NCBI RefSeq assembly: GCF_937877005.1
Contig: NZ_CALEFV010000105.1
Location: 1-13,901, forward strand
Origin: an uncultured Fibrobacter sp.
Lineage (GTDB): Bacteria > Fibrobacterota > Fibrobacteria > Fibrobacterales > Fibrobacteraceae
DNA: 13,901 nucleotides
Direction: 5' to 3'
The position numbers and the translations under genes are program-made. Shown in pieces: positions 1 to 5,442 of this stretch. Each line of letters begins with the position of its first letter. The first letter of the stretch is position 1. The notes below the pieces were generated by a model. That model worked only from the letters and a program-made list of their open reading frames with translations, was not told where the DNA came from and made no database searches.

Positions 1-1937
1 GAGTTGATGTTCATCGTAGCGGAGGCGCAAAGGCCGTAGGTGAACTTGACAGCAACGACACCGCCCGTCACGAGGGTGTAATTGGAAAGAGTCACCGCCT
101 TGGCAGCTGTGGCCTCTGCAGTGGAGCAGGTGCCGTAGCCCTGACCCAAAGAAGCATTGGAATAGGTGGTATTCGGAGACCACAGACCCTTGGAAACGAC
201 ACCGGTAACGTGACCCTTGGCGTCCATCTTCACGCCGGTAACCACTTGTACTAGCGTTCCGGTAGACGTCGAAGGCAATACGGTAGCGGCTCCGCCACTA
301 GCATCCTTTTCGGCAGACGAATCTTCCGCCGGGGTATAGTGGTAGCCTACGGCGGTTACGCTCTGGTCGGTAGAACTGATTGTAATCTTGTCATTGGTGG
401 CATCGGGGGTGATTGTCGTTGCACCTCCTGCCACAAGTTCGAGGGTGTCCGTCTTGGCGTCAGCGGCAACCGTGGTGCTGCCGACCTTAACGTTGCTAAA
501 TGCGTTCTGGTTGACTTCCGCCCCGCTTGCGATGCCGTTGAGCTTCTGCTTGTCCGCGGCGGTCATTAGGCCGTTCGTCGCGCCCGTGGTTCCGGTCGCG
601 ATGGCATCGGGAATGGTGACCACCTTGTTGCTGTCGGGAGTAAGCGCGGACGAGGCGCCATTGAGCTTGACACCCTGTATTGCGGAATCGGCCTTGGTGC
701 CCTGCGATGCCGTGGCGAAGTCGCTCGCCTTCTTACCGGAATCCGTAAGGTTGCCGTTCGCGTCAAGGCCAGCGAAGTCTCCGCTGGTGGCGGATGCCAC
801 CTTGTCGGCCTTGGAATTAATGGCCGTTTCGAGAGCTGATCCAGACTTTGCTGCGCTTGCGGTTGCGGCATCGCCTTCAAGGTCGCCAATGAACCCGGTG
901 GCGGTAATCTTCTTCGTGCTCGGGTTGACGGTCACGCCTCCGGCATACTTGGCGGTATTTGTCTCGTTGGTCGTATTGTTGGAGAACTTGGCAAGGAGCG
1001 GAAATTCCTTGTTTTCCGAGTTGCTGTTCTGCGTCACCTTGGTATCGGTGTTCGGGTTTGCGGGCAGCTTGCCGCTCGTCACGGAGACGCCTACAACGTG
1101 GCCCTTCGCGTCGCGCTGGAGCTGCACTGCCTTGACCACGTCAATGGACCAGGCGGAGGTGGCTCCGCTTGCGGCGGCACTCAATTCTGCGCTGGTGTCT
1201 TCTGCGGGAGTGTAGTGATTGCCAACGCTCGTCACCTTGGTATCCGTAAACACGGCGTCATCAGGGACGCTCTTTCCGAGGGTCTTGCCGCTGTCCTTGA
1301 TGAGCTTGCCTGTGGTGCCGTCGAACAGTGCGACATTGCCGGAAGTGGCCGAGGACGGGCCGATCACGATGCCGTCCTTGTTGACCTGGACGAAACCCCA
1401 GTTGTCCACCACTGTTGAATAGTTATTGGCGGTAGCGGCGGCGGGCCCGTCAACCTTACAGATAAGCCAATCGCCCGGCTCAACTGCTTCCCCGTCAATC
1501 TTACCGGCCGTGGATACGATATAGAGATCACCCTTGTCGGCGGCGGGGGTAAGGGCGCCGTAAGCACCGGTGCTGCCGCCAGCGATAGTGTCCTTGAACA
1601 CCACTGCATCCAGGTCCTTGACCATAGACTGGATTTCGGCTCGCACGTATGCGGTCGTTGCAATCTGCGTCGTATCGGTACCTGTGGCCGCTGTCGGGGC
1701 CGTCGGGGGGCCGGTGAACGCAGGGCTGTCAATCGGAGCCTTGGTATTGAGGTCCGTCTGTAGGTTGGTGACCTGCGACTTGGAAATTTGAATGTTGCCG
1801 TAGGTAACCTTGCCCTCGTTCCATCCGGTCACGGTCTTGGACGCGGACGGGCCGTTCGTGGTGACTGCCGCAGCAACCCAAGACTTTACTTTCGTCCAGA
1901 AAGTAGTAAGCCCGGTCAGGTCTAGATACTTTGCCAT
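1..1937 (-). CDS. Tail fibre protein, N-terminal 645 codons (runs off left edge)
   Basis: The frame is open without a stop from the ATG at 1937 to the window edge. Start choice: AGGAG lies about 8 bases upstream, and the first residues MAKYLDLTGLTTFW match a common fibre N-terminus. Residues 67-98 hold the motif PIDSPAFTGPPTAPT followed by TTQIATTAYV, widespread in phage tail fibres. Near residue 456 is GLMTAADKQKLNGIASGAE, another stock fibre/appendage motif. Two diverged internal repeats are present (VGxHYTPAEDxSAE ... DAKGHVxGV ... PNT). Composition is rich in Ala, Thr, Ser, Gly and Lys with few aromatics, as expected for an extended trimeric fibre shaft. The receptor-binding tip is beyond the window. 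It is last in the wedge-fibre operon, 14 bases after the linker gene. Role (host recognition) is inferred from family and position. Confidence 0.88.
   Translation of the reverse strand, partial: MAKYLDLTGLTTFWTKVKSWVAAAVTTNGPSASKTVTGWNEGKVTYGNIQISKSQVTNLQTDLNTKAPIDSPAFTGPPTAPTAATGTDTTQIATTAYVRAEIQSMVKDLDAVVFKDTIAGGSTGAYGALTPAADKGDLYIVSTAGKIDGEAVEPGDWLICKVDGPAAATANNYSTVVDNWGFVQVNKDGIVIGPSSATSGNVALFDGTTGKLIKDSGKTLGKSVPDDAVFTDTKVTSVGNHYTPAEDTSAELSAAASGATSAWSIDVVKAVQLQRDAKGHVVGVSVTSGKLPANPNTDTKVTQNSNSENKEFPLLAKFSNNTTNETNTAKYAGGVTVNPSTKKITATGFIGDLEGDAATASAAKSGSALETAINSKADKVASATSGDFAGLDANGNLTDSGKKASDFATASQGTKADSAIQGVKLNGASSALTPDSNKVVTIPDAIATGTTGATNGLMTAADKQKLNGIASGAEVNQNAFSNVKVGSTTVAADAKTDTLELVAGGATTITPDATNDKITISSTDQSVTAVGYHYTPAEDSSAEKDASGGAATVLPSTSTGTLVQVVTGVKMDAKGHVTGVVSKGLWSPNTTYSNASLGQGYGTCSTAEATAAKAVTLSNYTLVTGGVVAVKFTYGLCASATMNIN
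160..360 (-). repeat. Fibre internal repeat, copy B
   Basis: Encodes VTAVGYHYTPAEDSSAE, a spacer, then KMDAKGHVTGVVSKGLWSPNTTY. It is a diverged copy of the segment encoded at 1045-1240. The two differ mainly in the spacer between the conserved blocks. Seen directly by translating the fibre frame. Confidence 0.7.
1045..1240 (-). repeat. Fibre internal repeat, copy A
   Basis: Encodes VTSVGNHYTPAEDTSAE, a spacer, then QRDAKGHVVGVSVTSGKL and PNT. It is the partner of the copy at 160-360 and probably represents one repeated shaft module of the fibre. Confidence 0.7.
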
Positions 1938-1951
1938 GATTCAATCTCCTT

Positions 1952-2278
1952 TTAAATAAACAGCGCCTCAATCTCGGCGTCCGTAATGGTTGTGGGCTTG
2001 TTCTTGAGGTAGTCTAGCGCCATGTTGTCGTCCTGCTCCCAGTCCGTCTGCACCGCCACTTCCTCTATCTGCTGCTGCAGGAGTTCGTCTCCCATCCGCC
2101 TCGCGGTGGTTTCGTCCTCAAGGGAGGTGATGATTTCCGCGTCGGCATCGGTCCTTTCGGTGCGCTCAGTAACAATTGCATCGGCATTGTCCTGGTCGCT
2201 CTTCTTGACCTTGGCGATAAGCCTCTGCATCGCCTCGGTGTCTATCGGCTGCCTTGCCTGCTGCTGTTCCGTTGCCAT
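1952..2278 (-). CDS. Short coiled-coil fibre linker / hypothetical tail protein
   Basis: 108 residues. Not assigned to a named family with certainty. Residues 1-70 are strongly charged and helical (Gln/Glu/Asp/Lys/Arg-rich, including ERTERTDADAE), consistent with a coiled coil. The last third contains VQTDWEQDDNMALDYLKNKP, a variant of the DW-x-Q-x-D ... D-Y/F-I-K-N-K-P motif seen in many phage fibre and adaptor proteins. Start: GGAGGG lies upstream of the ATG at 2278, overlapping the end of the previous gene, whose stop is 6 bases away. It sits between the tail-protein-I-like gene and the long fibre, so a structural role joining fibre to baseplate is the simplest reading; that role is inference. 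Confidence 0.72.
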   Translation of the reverse strand: MATEQQQARQPIDTEAMQRLIAKVKKSDQDNADAIVTERTERTDADAEIITSLEDETTARRMGDELLQQQIEEVAVQTDWEQDDNMALDYLKNKPTTITDAEIEALFI

Positions 2279-2284
2279 ATTCGC

Positions 2285-3166
2285 CTAGCCCTCCCCCTCC
2301 CCTTCCGCAGGCGTGGAATCCCACAGTTCGTCAAGCGTAGCCTCATCCATGGCACGGCTCTTGACCGTGCCCTCGGTGTCGGAGTCGCGCACCATGTAGC
2401 TATTGAGATCACCGCCGTCCGGCAGGTCCTTGATGCGGACGGCATCCACGGGCACCCCGTTCCACTCCGTCTCTATGACCGGAATGGTGGGCACGGTAGG
2501 CCCGGTCAGCTTCACGCGGACGGGTACGCTCTGCGGAGTTATGGCAATGTTGCCCAGGTTGTCGGCCAGCAGCACCTCGCGCTCGATGTTCTCGTCGTCG
2601 GCAACCATCAGAATCAGCTTGCCTTCGGAGTCTACAAGCAGTCCGTCCTCGGTCTCTATCGCGGCACCCGGAAGCCCCAGCACGCCTGCGGGGGCGAGCT
2701 TTCGGACCTGGGAACGGGAAAGCTGGTGTCCTCCCTGCTCCCACTCGCCTTCCCCGACGGGTCTCGGGCCGTCGTATACTAAGAACGTGGCCGGGGCCTC
2801 GTCCATATATTGGGGGTGCGGGTCGCCGGAGAGTATGGCGGCGTTGTAGATCGCGTTGTCGGGGGTGCCTGCCGTATTGGCACCGCACATAGATTCAAAA
2901 CGTTGGAAAAAAGCTTCGTCGGACTCACCGCTGAATCTCTTGACGTTGATTAGCCCTGCGATCCAGTCAAGTTTCGCGCCGGTAGGAGTTTCGGTCTTGA
3001 AATCGATTGCCTTCGAAATGTTGAAAGCGGAGTCCTCGACGGCCTGCAATTTTCTTACTACAGCCTCGAGACACGCCTGCCATCGTCCGCTTTCCTTGTA
3101 TTGTTCAAGGATTCGCGGCTTGACAGTCGTCTCGAAATGGTCCTCTATGTAGTTGAAGCCGTCCAT
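2285..3166 (-). CDS. DUF2612 / tail protein I-like baseplate protein
   Basis: 293 residues. The N-terminal half resembles the tail protein I / DUF2612 group: an amphipathic helical start (MDGFNYIEDHFETTVKPRIL) followed near residues 64-90 by a signature like LDWIAGLINVKRFSGESDE. From about residue 180 there is an extension of beta-rich character with the pattern RIKDLPDGGDLNSYMV, similar to fibre-attachment modules. The C-terminus is acidic and Gly/Glu-rich. The gene directly follows the J-like wedge gene, with the J stop codon 1 base before this ATG. In myophages this position is where gpI-type proteins link wedge J to the fibre. The product should be a peripheral baseplate or fibre-anchoring protein; the extra C-terminal domain makes it longer than a typical gpI. 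Confidence 0.75.
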   Translation of the reverse strand: MDGFNYIEDHFETTVKPRILEQYKESGRWQACLEAVVRKLQAVEDSAFNISKAIDFKTETPTGAKLDWIAGLINVKRFSGESDEAFFQRFESMCGANTAGTPDNAIYNAAILSGDPHPQYMDEAPATFLVYDGPRPVGEGEWEQGGHQLSRSQVRKLAPAGVLGLPGAAIETEDGLLVDSEGKLILMVADDENIEREVLLADNLGNIAITPQSVPVRVKLTGPTVPTIPVIETEWNGVPVDAVRIKDLPDGGDLNSYMVRDSDTEGTVKSRAMDEATLDELWDSTPAEGEGEG

Positions 3167-3167
3167 C

Positions 3168-4355
3168 CTATGAACCGACCTCCACGCTCAAGGACGAAAG
3201 CGTCGCTATTTCCTGCGAGCTTATCGCGATGTTTGACGAAGACCATGTTTCGGAATCATGCTTCTTGGCCTGGATCACGGCACTGCCGATTCCAGGAACC
3301 GTCAATATAGGCGTGTAGAACCTTGCAAGAATCACATCCTTTCCAGGAGTGTATTCCGGGGACGCCCATCCGTCAGTACCGAAAGCCCATCCTTCGATGG
3401 CTTTTTTGACGGCGTTGGTTCCGTCTACTGGGAAGGCTTCTTCCGTGTAGAGAGTCAATACAATCTTCACGTCAACGCCGACGACTGAAGGCCTTGAGAA
3501 CTTCATCACGTGCTTCAGGCCGTTCCTGTCGGTAGCTTCGGCTTGCACGTTCCCATCCGGCCTGATGCCGGCAGGCTTGCATACCCATATAGCCTGCGCG
3601 ATATCCGAGTCGGGCGTACCATTGGTCGTCGCCACGACAACGCGGAAGCTGTGTCCAGGAATACCGTCAGCATCGGTCGTAGGTTCGTCGTTGACGACAA
3701 GGCTTATGTCCGGGCCGATTTCGTTGCGAAGGTATGTCAGCATACCGTCCGCAGTCGCGAGGCCCGTAATGTCCGCGGCATCCATCCTTGCTCGCAGGGA
3801 TTCGTCGGACTCCCTGTCACTGCCGCCATAGCTTGTCGGGCCTTCGTATTCGCAAGTGACGCCGGAAGGCGTAGTGCTAACCATGTCCCAGGCGCCGACC
3901 TTCAGGTCGACCTGTCCTGCGGAATCGCACACGCAATATCCGGACGCGTTGCCGGAATTTCCGACAGTGATTTCTTCTTCGAGCGCAAAATTGTATGCGG
4001 AACCTTCGAACGTGACGGTCGTTCCGGCCGGGATTACAGTCCCTTCTTCACCGGAGAACTTTATCAGCGGAGCTGCGTATGCAGCCTGCCTGCGTTCAAG
4101 CCCGAGAAACGCGGCAAGAAGTTCCAAAAAATGGCCTCCGGAATACCTGCGGTCTAGGTTGGTAAGCGCTGTCTGGACGGCCTGGAAGCAGTCGGTAATA
4201 ACCTTTGCCTCGAGGTCTACATGATGGCCGTCCGGAGTCGTCGGCGAGAGGTCTATGCCGTTGAAAACCTGTCTCCAGTCGGCACGGAGTTCCTCGCGGA
4301 CTTCCTGGAACGACTTGAGTACGATTCCGTCTTCTTCAAAAATTATCGCAGGCAT
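3168..4355 (-). CDS. Baseplate J-like wedge protein
   Basis: 395 residues, a typical length for the Baseplate_J family. Seen: an N-terminal domain with PTTPDGHHVDLEAKV (about 38-52), the hallmark 'pip-and-wedge' region with IPAGTTVTFEGSAYNFA (about 108-124), and the strongly conserved YGGSDRESDESLRARM (about 176-191). The C-terminal part contains IPGHSFRVVV and VPGIGSAV. Together these place it in the gpJ/Mu gp47 group, which forms the baseplate ring around the hub with gpW. Start: the ATG at 4355 follows the W stop after one base, and GGAG from the end of W serves as ribosome binding site. The tight W-J spacing matches the usual order in contractile phages. Confidence 0.93.
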   Translation of the reverse strand: MPAIIFEEDGIVLKSFQEVREELRADWRQVFNGIDLSPTTPDGHHVDLEAKVITDCFQAVQTALTNLDRRYSGGHFLELLAAFLGLERRQAAYAAPLIKFSGEEGTVIPAGTTVTFEGSAYNFALEEEITVGNSGNASGYCVCDSAGQVDLKVGAWDMVSTTPSGVTCEYEGPTSYGGSDRESDESLRARMDAADITGLATADGMLTYLRNEIGPDISLVVNDEPTTDADGIPGHSFRVVVATTNGTPDSDIAQAIWVCKPAGIRPDGNVQAEATDRNGLKHVMKFSRPSVVGVDVKIVLTLYTEEAFPVDGTNAVKKAIEGWAFGTDGWASPEYTPGKDVILARFYTPILTVPGIGSAVIQAKKHDSETWSSSNIAISSQEIATLSSLSVEVGS

Positions 4356-4356
4356 C

Positions 4357-4710
4357 TTACAGCTCCATTTCAGTCCGTTCGCCGTTATCTAGTGTCAGGG
4401 CTATCTTTCCGGAGATTTTTCGGCCGTCAATGGTCAGTTCCGCCTTGTCTACGCTGCGGACGCCTGGAACGGAAAGGATCTTTTCCTTGACCACCTGGAT
4501 TGCGTAGTCGGAAAACAGCACGTCCGCGCCGAGAATCTCGTCGAACCAAGGGACTCCGGCATCGTAGTCGGTAAAGCATTCGCCCTGGAATGTCGAGAGG
4601 AACGTCTTGACGGTCTGCATGACGGATTCCCTGAAGGAACCCGTCCTTGCCACATTCTTGTCCGATACATAGATGTCGCCCGTTGCAGGGTCAAGTTTGC
4701 GCTCGTTCAT
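4357..4710 (-). CDS. gpW/gp25-like baseplate wedge protein
   Basis: 117 residues. The pattern GECFTDYDAGVPWFDEILG (about 43-61), then VVKEKILSVPGVRSVDK (about 73-89), then a beta hairpin fits the GPW/gp25 family, which joins sheath to baseplate. Position immediately before the J-like gene supports it. Start: the ATG at 4710 is fixed because an in-frame TAG lies six codons upstream. No Shine-Dalgarno sequence is visible in front of it (the leader reads TATTTTTCTTCCG), unlike its operon partners. A possible -10 box (TATAGT, 4730-4725) would leave a leader of only about 8 bases. Function rests on family pattern plus synteny; I cannot run a profile search. Confidence 0.8.
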   Translation of the reverse strand: MNERKLDPATGDIYVSDKNVARTGSFRESVMQTVKTFLSTFQGECFTDYDAGVPWFDEILGADVLFSDYAIQVVKEKILSVPGVRSVDKAELTIDGRKISGKIALTLDNGERTEMEL

Positions 4711-4724
4711 CGGAAGAAAAATAG

Positions 4725-4730
4725 ACTATA
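4725..4730 (-). promoter_or_regulatory. Possible -10 box for the wedge-fibre operon
   Basis: TATAGT on the minus strand, 15 bases upstream of the wedge gene ATG. At spacings of 16-19 bases the upstream hexamers (for example AGTTTT) are poor -35 matches, so the promoter would be weak or factor-dependent. The palindrome at 4736-4752 would lie in its spacer region. Confidence 0.3.
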
Positions 4731-4735
4731 TGTCC

Positions 4736-4752
4736 GTTTTTCCGCGAAAAAC
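4736..4752. promoter_or_regulatory. 17-bp palindrome, candidate operator
   Basis: GTTTTTC-CGC-GAAAAAC is a perfect 7-bp inverted repeat with a 3-bp centre. It lies just upstream of the start of the wedge gene, between the possible -10 box at 4725-4730 and the tandem repeats. No T-run follows it on the minus strand, so it does not look like a terminator. A repressor or activator site for leftward transcription is an inference. Confidence 0.5.
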
Positions 4753-4794
4753 TGCGAACTTTGTAAATTTTGTGAATTTTGCGAATTTTGCGAA
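4750..4794. repeat. Tandem 9-bp AT-rich repeats, about five copies
   Basis: Successive 9-mers on the plus strand are AACTGCGAA, CTTTGTAAA, TTTTGTGAA, TTTTGCGAA, TTTTGCGAA. The last two are identical and the first two degenerate. The array lies between the wedge gene start and the rightward promoter at 4828. Iteron-like protein binding or an intrinsic DNA curve are both possible; no coding role is supported. Confidence 0.75.
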
Positions 4795-4827
4795 TTTTTA
4801 CAGGACGATATTTTGTTTATGGCCCTA

Positions 4828-4856
4828 TTGACTTGGAGAAGAAAAGAATGTATATT
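4828..4856 (+). promoter_or_regulatory. Sigma70-type promoter pointing right (against all genes)
   Basis: TTGACT at 4828-4833, a 17-base spacer, and TATATT at 4851-4856. Each hexamer matches five of six consensus positions and the spacing is optimal. Transcription would start near 4863. It is the best promoter match I see in the window and the only one pointing rightward, and an intrinsic terminator lies about 130 bases downstream. Confidence 0.72.
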
Positions 4857-4862
4857 ATTGAT

Positions 4863-4994
4863 GTGGAGAGCCACTTGAAAAACAGTGGTGCGACGCATGG
4901 GCCCGAAAGGGAATTCCATGAAAGGGAGAGGTCGGCATGTTCTGGTCTCGCCCACCCTGGGTTTCCCAGTTTACCGACCAAACTGGGTTTTTTT
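4863..4994 (+). ncRNA. Candidate structured small RNA convergent with the toxin gene
   Basis: Bounded by the promoter at 4828-4856 and the terminator ending at 4994, giving about 130 nt. Hairpins read by eye: H1 CCACT 4871-4875 with AGTGG 4884-4888; H2 CATGG 4896-4900 with CCATG 4916-4920, enclosing CCC-GAAA-GGG (a GNRA tetraloop); H3 4924-4935 with 4942-4953, twelve positions with one A-G mismatch and three G-U pairs; H4 CTGGG 4957-4961 with CCCAG 4965-4969; H5 the terminator. No match to a known RNA family comes to mind. G+C is clearly higher here than in the flanking AT-rich DNA. Alternative: a short ORF (4848-5006, 52 codons, GGAG nine bases upstream of its ATG) runs through the same region, but its 3' end is the terminator itself, so I favour a non-coding RNA. 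Confidence 0.6.
4965..4994 (+). terminator. Strong intrinsic terminator (rightward)
   Basis: CCCAGTTT 4965-4972, loop ACCGACC, AAACTGGG 4980-4987, then seven T residues, an A, and six more T. It is a perfect 8-bp stem. On the minus strand no T-run follows the hairpin, so it works for rightward transcripts only. Its U-tract region encodes the C-terminal lysines and TAA stop of the leftward toxin gene. CCCAG 4965-4969 can instead pair with CTGGG 4957-4961, so the two hairpins exclude each other. Confidence 0.85.
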
Positions 4995-5442
4995 ATTTTT
5001 TCTTGAACAAGTGTATAGTCTCGTTTCCTTTTAGCTTAAAATACACTTCAATATCATCTTTTCCTTTTATTCTACCATTTATTGCATTCCATGCATCTTG
5101 ATAGTTGACATCGGATTGCACATCAATTATCACAATTTTAGAACCTTGATGTAAAGCTTCCCTCAAAGCTCCACTAATTGCATTCCTACCACTTTCTGGT
5201 TCAGTGTGCTTATACTCTCCAACAATTCCACCTATAACGGCATCCGGATTTTTACCCTTTGATGTCTCACCAATAAAAACCGACACTTTGTAATGCTGGT
5301 CTTCAACAAGTTTCGACATTTTTAGTTCGGCAACAAATTTGTCATACTCCTTTTTATTCTTTTTTGCAAGTCTCAGAGTTGCCAAATCAACTAGTGTATA
5401 CTTTCCTCGATATTGATATTCAATAGGAACAAGCAGTTCTGT
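4993..5442 (-). other. Toxin domain resembling CdiA-CT / BECR-fold tRNase
   Basis: Residues about 365-513 of the MuF protein. Recognisable features: PDAVIGGIVGEYKH (430-443), SGRNAISGALREALHQGSK (448-466), IVIIDV (467-472) and a terminal beta strand pair ending IHLFKKK. The order 'D-x-x-I-x-G-x-hydrophobic-E-x-K, R-x-x-I-x-x-A-hydrophobic-x-x-A-x-x-Q, hydrophobic strand, strand, strand' matches my recollection of CdiA C-terminal tRNase domains and of the phage BECR (barnase-EndoU-colicin E5/D-RelE-like) nucleases attached to MuF. Candidate active-site residues are E440, K442, H443, R450, H462 and Q463. Cleavage of RNA, most likely tRNA, is inference. Other polymorphic toxin folds cannot be excluded without a profile search. 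Confidence 0.6.

Noticed and set aside
388..1215. Long plus-strand open frame (275 codons) opposite the fibre gene
   Set aside because: It is antisense to a fibre frame with clear motifs, is low-complexity (Ser/Ala/Val/Leu), and has no ribosome site or operon context. The fibre's biased codons keep the opposite frame open.
3510..4157. Plus-strand 215-codon frame opposite the J-like gene
   Set aside because: A shadow of a confidently identified wedge gene; no supporting motif or ribosome site.
4750..4794. CRISPR array or diversity-generating template repeat
   Set aside because: The repeats are 9 bp without spacers, and there are no cas genes, reverse transcriptase or variable-repeat pair in the window.
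4707..4955. Minus-strand 82-codon frame between toxin and wedge gene, ending in an ATGA overlap with the wedge start; the only candidate immunity protein on that strand
   Set aside because: It starts with GTG without a ribosome site, its internal ATGs also lack one, and the NSQNSQNSQ stretch comes from the 9-bp DNA repeats. The overlap with the wedge ATG is worth remembering but not enough.
4848..5006. Plus-strand 52-codon frame with GGAG nine bases before its ATG, inside the candidate small RNA
   Set aside because: Its ATG lies upstream of the predicted transcription start and its last codons are the terminator hairpin and T-run. Kept as an alternative reading of the RNA, not as a gene.
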